DNA of 64,000 bases from contig NZ_JAIUZR010000003.1 in the NCBI RefSeq assembly GCF_020171465.1, forward strand, positions 372,001 to 436,000, read 5' to 3'. The notes under the pieces were generated by a model that saw only the letters and a list, made by a program, of their open reading frames with translations, searched no databases and was not told the DNA's origin. The DNA comes from Lutimonas saemankumensis (GTDB taxonomy: Bacteria > Bacteroidota > Bacteroidia > Flavobacteriales > Flavobacteriaceae). Both the position numbers and the translations under genes were made by a program. Positions 9,373 through 18,515 of the stretch are shown here, in pieces. Every line of letters begins with the position of its first letter. Positions within the stretch are counted from its first letter, which is position 1.

Positions 9373-10002
9373 TTAGTTTCCTTCTAACTCATCCCACAAA
9401 GCTAGAATATCTCCTGGTGTTAATGGTAGCAATACATCTTCGATCGCATGTACCATTCCGTTGGATGCAGATTGATTTGCAAGGAAAATTTTAGAAGAAT
9501 TCCCTACGGCAAAAATATTTCCGGTCTTGTCCACTTGAAAAGAAGCGCCATCAAGCATTGTCTGAATGGTTCTGTTATTTCGTCCTCTTGCCAGAACACT
9601 GTTTGATCCTCTTCTTCCTGGTGTCAAATGATACTCTAATACGGCTAATACGATCGGAGCAGGGATATCGGTAATGTCATCGATTGTCTCATCTCTGACT
9701 CCGTCCAAAAATTCTAACAAAGCGACAAATGCATCATCATCTGGGGCGAAAACAGTTGTTTGTCCTTGATTCGTACTAAGCGCTTCTCCCAGTCCGGCAT
9801 TTAATTCGGAGTCTACGTAGGCAACTGCTCCTAATAATTGATTAAAAATTCCGAAGCTTTGAGCGGCTTGTACGATGGTCACATCTCCAGGTTTATTAAA
9901 TTTCTTGTAAGAATTCTGATTATCTTCTACGGAATTATCATCATTACACGATGTAAATACCACGAAAAGACAAAAGGCGATAAAAGTTGTAAATTTTTTC
10001 AT
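9373..10002 (-). CDS. Fasciclin (FAS1) domain lipoprotein
   Basis: A 209-residue lipoprotein whose lipobox VVFTSC puts the lipidated Cys at 19, followed by an acidic, Asn-rich linker. One FAS1 domain spans about 40-200: TIVQAAQSFGIFNQLLGAV, then TTVFAPDDDAFVAL (FAS1 H1-type motif) and NGMVHAIEDVLLP (H2-type motif). FAS1 proteins are adhesion or surface-matrix proteins, and in Bacteroidota are often lipid-anchored in the outer membrane. It is transcribed away from the photolyase operon from a shared 183-base region. This hints at co-regulation by light or stress, which is an inference. Confidence 0.88.
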   Translation of the reverse strand: MKKFTTFIAFCLFVVFTSCNDDNSVEDNQNSYKKFNKPGDVTIVQAAQSFGIFNQLLGAVAYVDSELNAGLGEALSTNQGQTTVFAPDDDAFVALLEFLDGVRDETIDDITDIPAPIVLAVLEYHLTPGRRGSNSVLARGRNNRTIQTMLDGASFQVDKTGNIFAVGNSSKIFLANQSASNGMVHAIEDVLLPLTPGDILALWDELEGN

Positions 10003-10030
10003 GACATATATAATTTTAGTTAATGTTCAA

Positions 10031-10062
10031 CAAATATATACATAAAGTTGAACAAAAACAAA
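10031..10062 (-). promoter_or_regulatory. Promoter for the fasciclin gene (TTTG-N20-TATATTTG)
   Basis: Read on the minus strand, TTTG at 10062-10059 is followed after 20 bases by TATATTTG at 10038-10031. Both elements and the spacing match the Bacteroidota vegetative promoter. The start codon is at 10002, leaving a leader of about 20-25 bases. The -7 element abuts the repeat half-site TGTTCAAC at 10024-10031. Confidence 0.6.
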
Positions 10063-10078
10063 AGAAATACTATATTTG
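10048..10078 (+). promoter_or_regulatory. Promoter for the photolyase operon (TTG-N20-TATATTTG)
   Basis: TTG at 10048-10050, inside the repeat half-site GTTGAACA, is followed after 20 bases by TATATTTG at 10071-10078. The geometry is identical to that of the opposing fasciclin promoter, so the two promoters interlock. The first gene begins at 10213 (or 10186), which gives an untranslated leader of more than 90 bases. Confidence 0.6.
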
Positions 10079-10212
10079 TTTAATAAAAAATCATAATAAG
10101 TTGAACATTATAAGTAATGAGACCCTTTTGCATCTCACAATTGGTAAGTATTCGTGTAAGTATTGTATAAAGTAAGTAACTTTAAATGTATCAATCCAGA
10201 CATTTCGAAAGC

Positions 10213-10755
10213 ATGAGACAAATCGTTTATTACGTTGCTATTTCAATTGATGGTTTTATTTCGGGACCTCAAGGAGATATTTCAGGATTTAATCAAACTG
10301 CTGACAGTGACGGTATCAGGAAATATTTTGAAGATTTAAAAGGCTTTGATACAGTAATCATGGGAAGAAATACGTATGAATTTGGCTATCAATTCGGTCT
10401 TAAACCCGGTGAACCCGCTTACCCGCACATGGAACATCTTATTTTTTCAAACAACCTTAAATTCAAATCTTCTCATAAGTTAGTGACTGTTGTGAAGCCC
10501 GATATAGCTTTGGTCAAGGATTTAAAATCTGAAGTTGGGTCGGACATCTATTTATGTGGTGGTGGACAATTTGCGGGTTGGCTCTTGGATCATGAAATGA
10601 TAGATCAACTCATTATTAAACTTAATCCGATTGTTCTATATGATGGAATTCCACTTTTTGGGCCCTCTATACGACAGGTGTCATTGGAGTTGATCGAATC
10701 GAGAGCGTATACCCACGGACTTCAGCTGCTACATTATAATATCAATTACGAATAA
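10213..10755 (+). CDS. RibD C-terminal/dihydrofolate reductase-like protein in photolyase operon
   Basis: About 180 residues from ATG 10213, where the sequence starts MRQIVYYVAISIDGFI as family members do; an ATG at 10186 adds nine residues. Motifs are TVIMGRNTYEFG, the NADPH-binding IYLCGGGQFAG and YDGIPLFGPS. The fold matches the reductase half of RibD, which acts in riboflavin and lumazine synthesis. The next gene starts nine bases downstream, so it leads the photolyase operon. An inference is that it makes or modifies a pterin, lumazine or flavin for the photolyases. The true substrate is unknown. Confidence 0.8.
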   Translation: MRQIVYYVAISIDGFISGPQGDISGFNQTADSDGIRKYFEDLKGFDTVIMGRNTYEFGYQFGLKPGEPAYPHMEHLIFSNNLKFKSSHKLVTVVKPDIALVKDLKSEVGSDIYLCGGGQFAGWLLDHEMIDQLIIKLNPIVLYDGIPLFGPSIRQVSLELIESRAYTHGLQLLHYNINYE

Positions 10756-10764
10756 GCAGACACT

Positions 10765-11883
10765 ATGTTAAGCACAAGCAGCAATATCTTTCCAACGTCT
10801 CTGGACAAAATAAATGATCGGGTTTCAAATATCGATCCTGTTGCTTATGCCTCTACACGAAACTATAAGAATGGAAAGGTTACCAAATTGAGCCCCTATA
10901 TTTCAAGAGGAGTAATTTCTACGAAATTTGTTTTTAAACATATTCTGAATCTGGATTTACCCTGGAACAAAATTGAAAAACTGGTTCAGGAATTGGCGTG
11001 GCGAGACTATTGGCAACAAATCTGGAAGGCTAAGGGTAATGATATCAGTAAGGAACTAAAGAGAAAGCAGGAAAAAGTAGATCATTTTCAGATACCTCGA
11101 TCAATAATGAATGGGACTACGGGTATTGAAGCAATAGATAAGGCTATACGTGAATTTTACGATACAGGCTATATGCATAATCATATGCGGATGTATGTGG
11201 CGTCATTAGCTTGTAATGTAGGGAGGTCGCATTGGTTAAATCCCGCGCGCTGGATGTACTACAATTTGCTGGATGGGGACTGGGCAAGCAACGCTTTAAG
11301 CTGGCAGTGGGTAGCAGGGTCAAATTCCAATAAAAAATACTATGCCAATCAGGATAATATCAACCGTTATTTTTCAAGCCATCAAAAAGGGACCTTTTTA
11401 GATGTATCCTATGATAAATTTGACCTTCTGGATGTTCCCTCAGAATTATTCAAAACTAAAAAATTTGAAGGGGTTACGGATGTATCTGAAGTGTCTGTAA
11501 CAGAAACGTCATTGCTTGATAAAAATCGAAAAACCTTGATTTACAACTACTACAACCTTGATCCAAACTGGCATCAAGATGAAGACTGCCAAAGAATCTT
11601 ATTAATGGAGCCTTCATTTTTCAGGCTGTACCCGGTAAGTAAAAAATGTATTGATTTTTCGCTTCAGTTGTCGAAAAATATAGATAATATCAAGGTGTTT
11701 GTAGGTGAATTTGATGAGCTTACCCGTTTCATCAGCAAGGAGCATATTGTATTTAAAGAACACCCAACCAATCGTCATTATAAAGGAAAGGAGGAGCCGA
11801 GAGAATGGATGTTTGAGGTAGAGGGGTATTTTCCATCATTTTTTGGTTTTTGGAAGAAGTGTAAGAAAGAGATGAGAAAATGA
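10765..11883 (+). CDS. Photolyase-like protein with FAD domain first and an alpha/beta region at the C-terminus
   Basis: A 372-residue protein. Residues 8-215 match the helical FAD-binding domain of cryptochromes/photolyases: KLSPYISRG (41-49), ELAWRDYW (76-83), [10 protein letters not shown] (134-143) and [13 protein letters not shown] (170-182). Asp170 and Asp172, Asn176 (position of E. coli Asn378, facing flavin N5), Trp180 and Trp182 are kept, so this looks photolyase-like rather than plant-cryptochrome-like. The usual N-terminal antenna domain is absent. Instead residues 255-345 ([25 protein letters not shown]) look like a Rossmann-type alpha/beta unit, as if the order were permuted. The stop overlaps the next start (ATGA). 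Confidence 0.8.
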   Translation: MLSTSSNIFPTSLDKINDRVSNIDPVAYASTRNYKNGKVTKLSPYISRGVISTKFVFKHILNLDLPWNKIEKLVQELAWRDYWQQIWKAKGNDISKELKRKQEKVDHFQIPRSIMNGTTGIEAIDKAIREFYDTGYMHNHMRMYVASLACNVGRSHWLNPARWMYYNLLDGDWASNALSWQWVAGSNSNKKYYANQDNINRYFSSHQKGTFLDVSYDKFDLLDVPSELFKTKKFEGVTDVSEVSVTETSLLDKNRKTLIYNYYNLDPNWHQDEDCQRILLMEPSFFRLYPVSKKCIDFSLQLSKNIDNIKVFVGEFDELTRFISKEHIVFKEHPTNRHYKGKEEPREWMFEVEGYFPSFFGFWKKCKKEMRK

Positions 11884-12035
11884 AAAAAAAGAAAAGCATG
11901 CTTCCAAGTAAAATATGTCCTGTTTGCGGATTGCCTTTTTCCTGGAGAAAGAAATGGGAAAAAAACTGGGAAGAAGTGAGGTATTGCAGTGAAAGGTGCC
12001 GAAGAAAGAAATCACTTAAAAAATCTGAGGTATGA
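11880..12035 (+). CDS. DUF2256 zinc-ribbon peptide
   Basis: A 51-residue reading frame that overlaps both neighbours by four bases (ATGA at each end), a sign of translational coupling. It is very basic. The sequence [10 protein letters not shown], followed by WRKKWEKNW and RYCSERCRR, is the DUF2256 signature. CxxC and CxxxC pairs (Cys13, Cys16, Cys36, Cys40) suggest one zinc-ribbon-like site. DUF2256 genes commonly lie beside cryptochrome/photolyase genes. A role in nucleic-acid binding or in assisting the photolyase is possible but unproven. Confidence 0.88.
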   Translation: MKKKKSMLPSKICPVCGLPFSWRKKWEKNWEEVRYCSERCRRKKSLKKSEV

Positions 12036-13549
12036 AAAAGATAGGCCTGATATTTCCGCATCAATTATTTAAGGAACATTTGATTTACAAAAAATGTGAT
12101 CGGTTATTCCTTGTGGAAGAGTTTCTTTTTTTTAGACAGTTCAGTTTTCACAAACAAAAACTGGCATTTCATCGGGCAAGTATGAAGTCTTATCAGAAAA
12201 TGCAGGAAGCGGCAGGCCTAAAGCTAACCTATATTGAAAGTTCAAAGGAGTATTCTGATATAAGAAGTTTCATTCGAAATCTGTCATCTCACCCAGAAGA
12301 GAAAATGGGGATTAAGGAAGATAAGGAATTTGAGATCCATTTTATTGACCCTACAGATGACTGGTTATCAAAACATATTAAAGATTCATGTGAAAGCCTG
12401 GAAATAGATTGTATACAATATGATTCACCATTATTTATAAATAATAAGAATGAATTGCAATCCTTTTTTAGAAAGGACAAAAAATCTTTTTTTCAAACTA
12501 CTTTTTACAAACAGCAAAGGAAGCGTCTTGGTCTACTTATGACCGAGGAAGGAAAGCCCGAGGGAGGAAAATGGACCTTTGATGCAGAAAACAGGAAAAA
12601 ATTTCCTAACAACCGTCAGGCCCCTGTTGTAAAATACCCTCAAACCAATAGTATATGGGAGGAAGCCGTAAAATATGTAGAGGACCAGTTTTCAAACAAT
12701 CCAGGGGAAATTACAAATTCTCCTATATATCCTTTTGATCATGAGGAGGCTCAGTCCTGGTTATCTCAATTTCTGGATTTCCGTTTTCATTACTTTGGTG
12801 ATTATGAAGATGCTATCTTGGTCAACGAATCCATACTACATCACAGTCTCTTATCTCCGCTGATAAATGTTGGCCTATTGACTCCGGAGCAAGTAGTTGA
12901 GCAAAGTGTTCATTTTGCTGAAACCCATAATGTTCCTTTGAATTCAACTGAGGGCTTCATACGTCAGATTATTGGATGGCGTGAATTTATAAGAGGGATA
13001 TATGAGTGTAAAGGAACTTTTTCCCGTACAAGAAACTTTTGGGGTTTTAAACGTAAAATACCTGATAGTTTTTACAAGGGAACTACAGGCATTGATCCTA
13101 TTGACCAAACCATTAATAAAGTCTTAAAGACAGGGTATTGCCATCATATTGAAAGGTTAATGGTGCTTGGGAATTTTATGCTGCTCTGTGAGTTTGATCC
13201 TGATGAGGTGTATCGCTGGTTTATGGAACTATTTATTGATGCCTATGACTGGGTCATGGTTCCTAATGTATATGGCATGAGTCAGTTTTCGGATGGAGGA
13301 GTTTTTGCGACCAAGCCCTATATAAGTGGATCAAACTACCTGAAAAAGATGAGCGACTACAAGCCTGGAGAATGGACAGCCATATGGGACGGCCTTTTCT
13401 GGCGATTTATTGATCAACATCAGGATTTCTTTAAGGGAAACCCCAGGACTTCCATGTTATATTATTCTTATCAGCGAATGGCTGATGAAAAAAGAGAAAA
13501 TCATTTATTGCATGCTGAAACATTTTTAAAGTCTCTTGACAAGGCATAG
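12032..13549 (+). CDS. Cryptochrome/photolyase of the PhrB/CryB family lacking Fe-S cysteines
   Basis: A 505-residue protein of the deoxyribodipyrimidine photolyase-related family, whose bacterial members repair (6-4) photoproducts. The N-terminal Rossmann domain starts IGLIFPHQL and contains [11 protein letters not shown]. The C-terminal helical FAD domain includes [15 protein letters not shown] (368-382), MPNxxGMSQF-like [14 protein letters not shown] (410-423) and NPRTSML. Relatives have three cysteines between the KPY motif (428-430) and the FWRF segment (456-459) that bind a 4Fe-4S cluster. Here that stretch has none, and the fourth cysteine also appears absent. It ends the operon. Confidence 0.87.
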   Translation: MKKIGLIFPHQLFKEHLIYKKCDRLFLVEEFLFFRQFSFHKQKLAFHRASMKSYQKMQEAAGLKLTYIESSKEYSDIRSFIRNLSSHPEEKMGIKEDKEFEIHFIDPTDDWLSKHIKDSCESLEIDCIQYDSPLFINNKNELQSFFRKDKKSFFQTTFYKQQRKRLGLLMTEEGKPEGGKWTFDAENRKKFPNNRQAPVVKYPQTNSIWEEAVKYVEDQFSNNPGEITNSPIYPFDHEEAQSWLSQFLDFRFHYFGDYEDAILVNESILHHSLLSPLINVGLLTPEQVVEQSVHFAETHNVPLNSTEGFIRQIIGWREFIRGIYECKGTFSRTRNFWGFKRKIPDSFYKGTTGIDPIDQTINKVLKTGYCHHIERLMVLGNFMLLCEFDPDEVYRWFMELFIDAYDWVMVPNVYGMSQFSDGGVFATKPYISGSNYLKKMSDYKPGEWTAIWDGLFWRFIDQHQDFFKGNPRTSMLYYSYQRMADEKRENHLLHAETFLKSLDKA

Positions 13550-13661
13550 ATTTTAAGTGATTTGCAATATGTTGTGCAATTTTATTTAAAAAAATTAGAC
13601 ATAACAGGCCATTCTTGATTTATTTTTTATTTTTAGTCCTTATCCAAAGAAATCGATTTGT

Positions 13662-14144
13662 ATGGAAAGTTATGTCATTGCCAGAGTCATTCATGTCATT
13701 GCTGTGATTTTATGGATTGGTGGGGTAGCCATGGTCACTACCGTGATTATTCCTTCGGTAAAGAGAATGTCTTCCAAGAAGGATCAGATCAAAACTTTTG
13801 AGCAAATTGAGGGAAGGTTTTCTCTACAGGCCAAAGTAACTACCTTGATTACCGGCCTTTCAGGATTTTATATGATCTATGTTCTGGATTCATGGGAGAG
13901 GTATCTTCAATTAAAGTTTTGGTATATCCATGCCATGACTCTGGTTTGGATTATTTTTACTTTAGTCTTGTACGTTTTGGAGCCTTTGCTGTTGCATAAG
14001 CTATTTAAAAGTTACGCTGAAAAGCATCCCGAAAAAACCTTTTCAATTATGCACCGAGCACATTGGATCTTGTTGGTGCTAAGTTTGATTACCACAGCAG
14101 GTGCCGTAGCTGGAAGTCACGGACTTTTTATTATGAACAATTGA
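13662..14144 (+). CDS. Integral membrane protein, CopD/HemJ-like
   Basis: A 160-residue protein with four predicted membrane helices (about 5-27, 56-74, 82-105 and 131-155). The first helix, [18 protein letters not shown], has a His near the start and resembles the opening helix of CopD-like copper-resistance and HemJ-like proteins. Further His residues at the helix ends (YIHAM, HRAHW) could bind heme or metal. No close functional assignment is possible. A promoter-like TATTTTTA occurs at 13628-13635. Confidence 0.6.
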   Translation: MESYVIARVIHVIAVILWIGGVAMVTTVIIPSVKRMSSKKDQIKTFEQIEGRFSLQAKVTTLITGLSGFYMIYVLDSWERYLQLKFWYIHAMTLVWIIFTLVLYVLEPLLLHKLFKSYAEKHPEKTFSIMHRAHWILLVLSLITTAGAVAGSHGLFIMNN

Positions 14145-14169
14145 TGAACTAATTCCCTTAACCAAACCT

Positions 14170-15834
14170 ATGAAGAACTCTAATTTTTTAATTTGCACTT
14201 GTTTGCTCCTGACCCTTTCCATGTTATGTTCATCGGAAAAATTAATGAGTCAAAATACTGATAAAGATGACATTGAATATAATAATCTAATTTCTTTATT
14301 TAAAGAATGGAGGTCTTTTGAAAAGCCTCCTTTACGTGAGGGTGCCCCTGATTATACCGCTGCAACTTTTGAAAAAAGAGACGCGAAGTTTGAAGACTTG
14401 AGAAAGAGACTATTAGCCATTGATACTGTTGGGTGGGATGCGGAAAATCAGATTGACTGGATGATCGTCTGGGCTGAAATGAATGGCTATGAATTTAACA
14501 GGAAGATTCTAAAACCCTGGGAGCGGGATCCCGCTTTTTATAAGTCGGTCTGGAGTTACAGAAGTGATGTTCCGGCTCATGAAGGCCCAACGCATCATAT
14601 GACAACAGAACTCTGGCAGTATGAATTTCCTCTTGACAAGAAAAGCAGAGCTCGTTTACTAGGAGATATTAAAGTTATCAAACCATTAAATGAGCAGGCC
14701 AAAATAAATTTAACCGGAAATGCCAGGGATCTCTGGATAACAGGTATCCGTGATATTGAATGGCAGAGTTACAGCCTGGGGAAGATTCTGGAAAAGCAAG
14801 ATGTTATTGAAGACAAAGAATTATCAGCTGAAATTATGGAGGCGAAAACAAGTACGGACGATTTTGTAAAATGGCTGAAGGAGAAATCAGTGCTAAAAAC
14901 AGGACCTTCAGGTATTGGTAAAGAAAATTACAGCTGGTATTTGCAATATGTACATTTGGTTCCATTGAGCTGGGAAGACGAAGTGATGATCCTTAAAAGA
15001 GAGCTTGCAAGAGCCTGGAGCTCCTTAAAACTAGAGGAACATCGTAACAGGGAGCTTCCAGAGTTGATTCCAGCAAATAATAAGGCCGATTTTGATCAAC
15101 TTGCTGAAGAATCAGTACAAAATATCATGTCTTTTTTAGAAAATCAGGATATTGTCACGGTCAAGGAATACTTTGAGCCAGCCCTTAGGGAGCATATGGG
15201 GACTTATCAGGACCCTGAGAAAAGAAATTTCTTTACCATAGGAATGCATTATGATCCACGTCCGCTATACTCCCATTTCTACCATTGGTTTGAATTGGCA
15301 CGAATGGATACAGAACCTCATCAAAGTGAGATCAGAAAAGGGCCCCTGCTCTACAATATATTTGACTCAAGAAATGAGGGAACCGCAACGGCGGTAGAGG
15401 AAATGTTTATGCAGGCGGGCCTTTATGATGAGAAGCCAAGAGTTCGGGAGATCGTCTACATCATGATTGCTCAGCGCGCTGCTAGAGGATTGGGTTCACT
15501 TTATGCCCACGCCAATGATATGACCATGGAGGAGGCAGGAGGGATCCATTCAGAGTATACCCCAAGAGGGTGGATGAAAACCGAAAAGGAATTGCTGATC
15601 TTTGAACAGCATCTATACCTGAGGCAACCCGGCTATGGAACCTCTTATATTACAGGGAAATACCTATTGGAGAATGCAATGGCCGATTATGCTAAAATGA
15701 AAGAAGATAACAAGGAGGATTTCAGAGTGAAAGATTTTTTTGATGAATTGAACGGAATAGGAAATGTTCCAATTTCACTGGGACACTGGCAAATGACCGG
15801 ACAGTCTTCTCATTTGGATAAGATCATTCGCTAA
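14170..15834 (+). CDS. DUF885-like exported protein without recognisable metal motif
   Basis: A 554-residue protein with a signal peptide (residues 5-22; a Cys at 20 could be lipidated). The C-terminal part matches the DUF885 end: [19 protein letters not shown], then [14 protein letters not shown]. The EG.A..VEE pattern at [12 protein letters not shown] is also shared. DUF885 enzymes are thermolysin-like metallopeptidases with an HExxxGH-type site upstream of this. The matching region here ([19 protein letters not shown]) has no HExxH or HExxGHH, so the protein may be a non-peptidase member. Confidence in the family is moderate. Confidence 0.55.
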   Translation: MKNSNFLICTCLLLTLSMLCSSEKLMSQNTDKDDIEYNNLISLFKEWRSFEKPPLREGAPDYTAATFEKRDAKFEDLRKRLLAIDTVGWDAENQIDWMIVWAEMNGYEFNRKILKPWERDPAFYKSVWSYRSDVPAHEGPTHHMTTELWQYEFPLDKKSRARLLGDIKVIKPLNEQAKINLTGNARDLWITGIRDIEWQSYSLGKILEKQDVIEDKELSAEIMEAKTSTDDFVKWLKEKSVLKTGPSGIGKENYSWYLQYVHLVPLSWEDEVMILKRELARAWSSLKLEEHRNRELPELIPANNKADFDQLAEESVQNIMSFLENQDIVTVKEYFEPALREHMGTYQDPEKRNFFTIGMHYDPRPLYSHFYHWFELARMDTEPHQSEIRKGPLLYNIFDSRNEGTATAVEEMFMQAGLYDEKPRVREIVYIMIAQRAARGLGSLYAHANDMTMEEAGGIHSEYTPRGWMKTEKELLIFEQHLYLRQPGYGTSYITGKYLLENAMADYAKMKEDNKEDFRVKDFFDELNGIGNVPISLGHWQMTGQSSHLDKIIR

Positions 15835-15867
15835 TTAGAACAAGAATAGGGCTCATTACAGAAAATT

Positions 15868-16275
15868 ATGGATTCATATTTCAGTAGAAAAAATCTGCAT
15901 TTGATCATTTGTGTGATCATCGTTATCCCGGCTGGATTTTTGTATGGTACTCCTCATGCTTTTATCTTGCCGGAATTGATGAATGTCCAGACGACATCGG
16001 TGGATCTGAAAAACATATTAAAGGCTCTGATGGCACTCTATTTTGGGATCGCCGCGATCTGGATCACCGGTATCATTCGGCCTGATTTTTGGAAATTTGC
16101 AACAATTCTTGTTATTGTATTTATGGCATGTCTGGTGCTCGGAAGAACCATAAGTATGGTCACAGACGGAAAACCATCTTTATTTTTGATTTTGGGGTTG
16201 TTTGGGGAACTTGTACTGTGTTTGTTCGGTTGCTGGCAGTTTTATCAATATGGAAGGAGTAGTGGTAATGGATGA
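15868..16275 (+). CDS. DUF4345-like small membrane protein
   Basis: A 135-residue protein with four predicted membrane helices (about 9-27, 50-68, 75-93 and 104-124). The segment LGRTISMVTDGKPSLFLILGLFGEL, between helices 3 and 4, is typical of the DUF4345 family. The family has no known function. It is 33 bases downstream of the DUF885-like gene on the same strand. Confidence 0.65.
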   Translation: MDSYFSRKNLHLIICVIIVIPAGFLYGTPHAFILPELMNVQTTSVDLKNILKALMALYFGIAAIWITGIIRPDFWKFATILVIVFMACLVLGRTISMVTDGKPSLFLILGLFGELVLCLFGCWQFYQYGRSSGNG

Positions 16276-16316
16276 AATCTTTTCATTTAAATTTTTAGCA
16301 TTTAGTTTCAGAAAGC

Positions 16317-17444
16317 ATGCCTGAGAGCAAGAATAGATTATTAGAGGTTTTTGGATTGTTTTTAAAACTAGGCTGCATCGCTTTTGGGGGTCCTGCGGCT
16401 CATATTTCGATGATGGAGGAGGAAGTTGTTACCAAAAGAAAATGGATGAGTCGCCAGTACTTTTTGGATATGGTCGGGGCCACTAATCTTGTTCCCGGGC
16501 CTAATTCCACGCAAATGACCATGCACTGCGGCCACGTCAGAGCCGGATGGAAAGGGCTTTGGGTAGCTGGGATTGCGTTTATAGGCCCCGCGGTGTTTTT
16601 CACGTTGATTCTAGCCATAATATACGGTACATATGGGGAAGTCCCTGAAATTGCACCTTTCTTTTTTGGGATCAAACCTGCCGTGATCGGACTTATTGTA
16701 AATGCAACTTTCAAATTGGGTAAAAAAGCATTTAAGAATTTGGAATTGATCATTTTGGGTGTCGCAATAACGGTGATGTCACTTTATGGACTGGATGAAT
16801 TCCTGCTGATTATAGGTAGCGGGGTTATTGGGATGCTATTGATGGGTTTTCGAGAACCCGTACGGTTCAGGTCGGTATCATTTCCATTACTGATCGCAAT
16901 GAAACCCCTGGTAGCTGTAATTACGAATAAATCGATCTTTTTGACCTTTTTAAAAATCGCTATGGTACTGTTTGGTAGTGGGTATGTGCTCATAGCTTAT
17001 CTGGATGCTGAACTAGTAGAAAAGCTGGGATGGCTGACCAAGGACCAGCTTCTTGATGCTATAGCCATGGGGCAATTTACTCCAGGCCCGGTTTTGACCA
17101 CTGCAACTTTTGTGGGTTACCAGATGAACGGCTTGTCAGGGGCCTTATGGGCTTCACTGGGGATGTTTCTTCCTTCCTTTTTTCTGGTGGGTCTCCTGGT
17201 GAAATTGATTCCATATTTGAGGAAATCGGTTTTGCTTTCAAAGTTTCTGGATGCCGTAAATGCCGGGGCGGTGGGTATCATGATCGCAGTGACACTCAAA
17301 CTTGGATATGAACTTGCTTTTGACTGGCGAGCTGCAGTTCTGATGGCTCTAAGTATATTGATCACCTTTTTTATGAAAAAAATCAGCCCCTTATGGATTA
17401 TTCTCGGAGGAGGAATACTGGGTTATTTGATAAACTTATTTTAG
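16317..17444 (+). CDS. Chromate transporter (CHR) family protein, two-domain form
   Basis: A 375-residue membrane protein with two homologous CHR halves. The N-terminal half shows FLKLGCIAFGGPAAHI and the signature LVPGPNSTQM; the C-terminal half shows FLKIAMVLFGSGYVLIAYL and QFTPGPVLTTATFVGYQ. About ten hydrophobic segments are present. Long-chain CHR proteins include the ChrA chromate efflux pump, which exchanges chromate for sulfate. Many homologues have not been tested, so specificity is open. Promoters or regulators of the ChrB type are not seen nearby. Confidence 0.87.
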   Translation: MPESKNRLLEVFGLFLKLGCIAFGGPAAHISMMEEEVVTKRKWMSRQYFLDMVGATNLVPGPNSTQMTMHCGHVRAGWKGLWVAGIAFIGPAVFFTLILAIIYGTYGEVPEIAPFFFGIKPAVIGLIVNATFKLGKKAFKNLELIILGVAITVMSLYGLDEFLLIIGSGVIGMLLMGFREPVRFRSVSFPLLIAMKPLVAVITNKSIFLTFLKIAMVLFGSGYVLIAYLDAELVEKLGWLTKDQLLDAIAMGQFTPGPVLTTATFVGYQMNGLSGALWASLGMFLPSFFLVGLLVKLIPYLRKSVLLSKFLDAVNAGAVGIMIAVTLKLGYELAFDWRAAVLMALSILITFFMKKISPLWIILGGGILGYLINLF

Positions 17445-17502
17445 CTTTTTCAGAAGCTGTCAGGAAATAATTATCTTTAGCTCGTCATCTAAAACCTTTG
17501 CC

Positions 17503-18498
17503 ATGAAACTATGCTTTTTAAGATTTGTAACTGTTTTTTTTATTATCGGATCCTTTTTAGAAATAAACGGACAAACTGTTTATAAGGACCAATTCGCACA
17601 TACTTTTTCAATTGTTGCCAGAGATGCCAGGACCGGGGAAATGGCTGTAGGTGTCCAGAGCCATTGGTTTTCTGTAGGGACCATAGTTTCGTGGGGTAAA
17701 TCGGGCGTAGGCGTGGTAGCTACTCAGTCTTTTGTGAATCCTGCCTACGGACCAGAAGGGATAGCCATGATGGAGAATGGGAAAAGTGCCAAAGAAGCCC
17801 TAGACTTTCTGGTAGCTAAGGATGAAGGAAGAGAAGTAAGGCAAGTAGCCATGCTGGATGCAAAAGGAAATGTTTCAGCACACACCGGTAAGAAATGTAT
17901 CGTTTCAGCAGGTCAGATCATTGGTGAGAATTATTCCGTTCAGGCAAATATGATGCTTAATGATAAGGTGGTTCCTGCTATGGCTAAAGCTTTCGAGGAG
18001 CATGCCCACCTTCCTCTTGCCGATCGAGTTCTGGCTGTTTTAATTGCAGCACAGGAGGCAGGAGGTGACATAAGAGGGCAGCAATCCGCCGCAATAATCG
18101 TTGTGCATGGCGATAAAGTTGATCAGCCATGGCTCGACAAAAAAGTTGACCTTCGTGTTGATGATCATCAGGAGCCGCTAAAAGAAATGAAAAGGCTTTT
18201 AAAGGTTCATAAGGCTTATGATCATTTGAACAAGGGAGACGTTGCCATGGAAAAATCAGATATGGCTCTCGCCCTTAAAGAATATGCAGCAGCAGAAGCA
18301 ATGTTTCCAAACAATCTGGAAATGAAATACTGGAAAGCTGTGACACTGGCAAATAATGGCAAACTGGATGAGGCCAGACCCATTTTTAAAGAGGTTTTTG
18401 AAAAGGATGAAAACTGGAGGACTTTGACCAGGAGGCTGCCGGCTTCGGGACTTTTGACAGTATCCGAAGAGGAAATTCAAAAAATACTTGACCTGTAA
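17503..18498 (+). CDS. DUF1028 (Ntn-hydrolase-like) protein with C-terminal TPR-like region
   Basis: A 331-residue exported protein with a signal peptide (7-24, ending NGQ). Residues 30-235 match DUF1028: HTFSIVARDARTGEMAVGVQSH, then VGVVATQSFVNPAYGPEG and SAAIIVV. The fold of this family is related to N-terminal nucleophile hydrolases, but no reaction is established. Residues 235-330 contain helical, TPR-like repeats (AAAEAMFPNNLEMKYWKAV, then a second repeat). Other members carry a peptidoglycan-binding extension instead. The PqqB-like gene follows. Confidence 0.8.
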   Translation: MKLCFLRFVTVFFIIGSFLEINGQTVYKDQFAHTFSIVARDARTGEMAVGVQSHWFSVGTIVSWGKSGVGVVATQSFVNPAYGPEGIAMMENGKSAKEALDFLVAKDEGREVRQVAMLDAKGNVSAHTGKKCIVSAGQIIGENYSVQANMMLNDKVVPAMAKAFEEHAHLPLADRVLAVLIAAQEAGGDIRGQQSAAIIVVHGDKVDQPWLDKKVDLRVDDHQEPLKEMKRLLKVHKAYDHLNKGDVAMEKSDMALALKEYAAAEAMFPNNLEMKYWKAVTLANNGKLDEARPIFKEVFEKDENWRTLTRRLPASGLLTVSEEEIQKILDL

Positions 18499-18515
18499 CT
18501 GCTTTAGATACTGTG

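Larger units (their letters stand above)
10024..10107. promoter_or_regulatory. Duplicated inverted repeat, probable operator
   Basis: Two repeats share one architecture: TGTTCAAC (10024-10031), 15 bases, GTTGAACA (10047-10054); and TGTTTAAT (10077-10084), 15 bases, GTTGAACA (10100-10107). The first is a perfect dyad and the second is perfect in one half only. The repeats start 53 bases apart, about five helical turns. They overlap or abut the -33 and -7 elements of both divergent promoters. A dimeric or tetrameric regulator is the natural reading. The identity of the regulator is unknown and it is not encoded in the window as far as I can see. Confidence 0.5.

Noticed and set aside
13562-13579. 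Inverted repeat TTGCA/TGCAA downstream of the photolyase operon
   Set aside because: The stem is five bases with no T run, too weak for a terminator or operator in AT-rich DNA.
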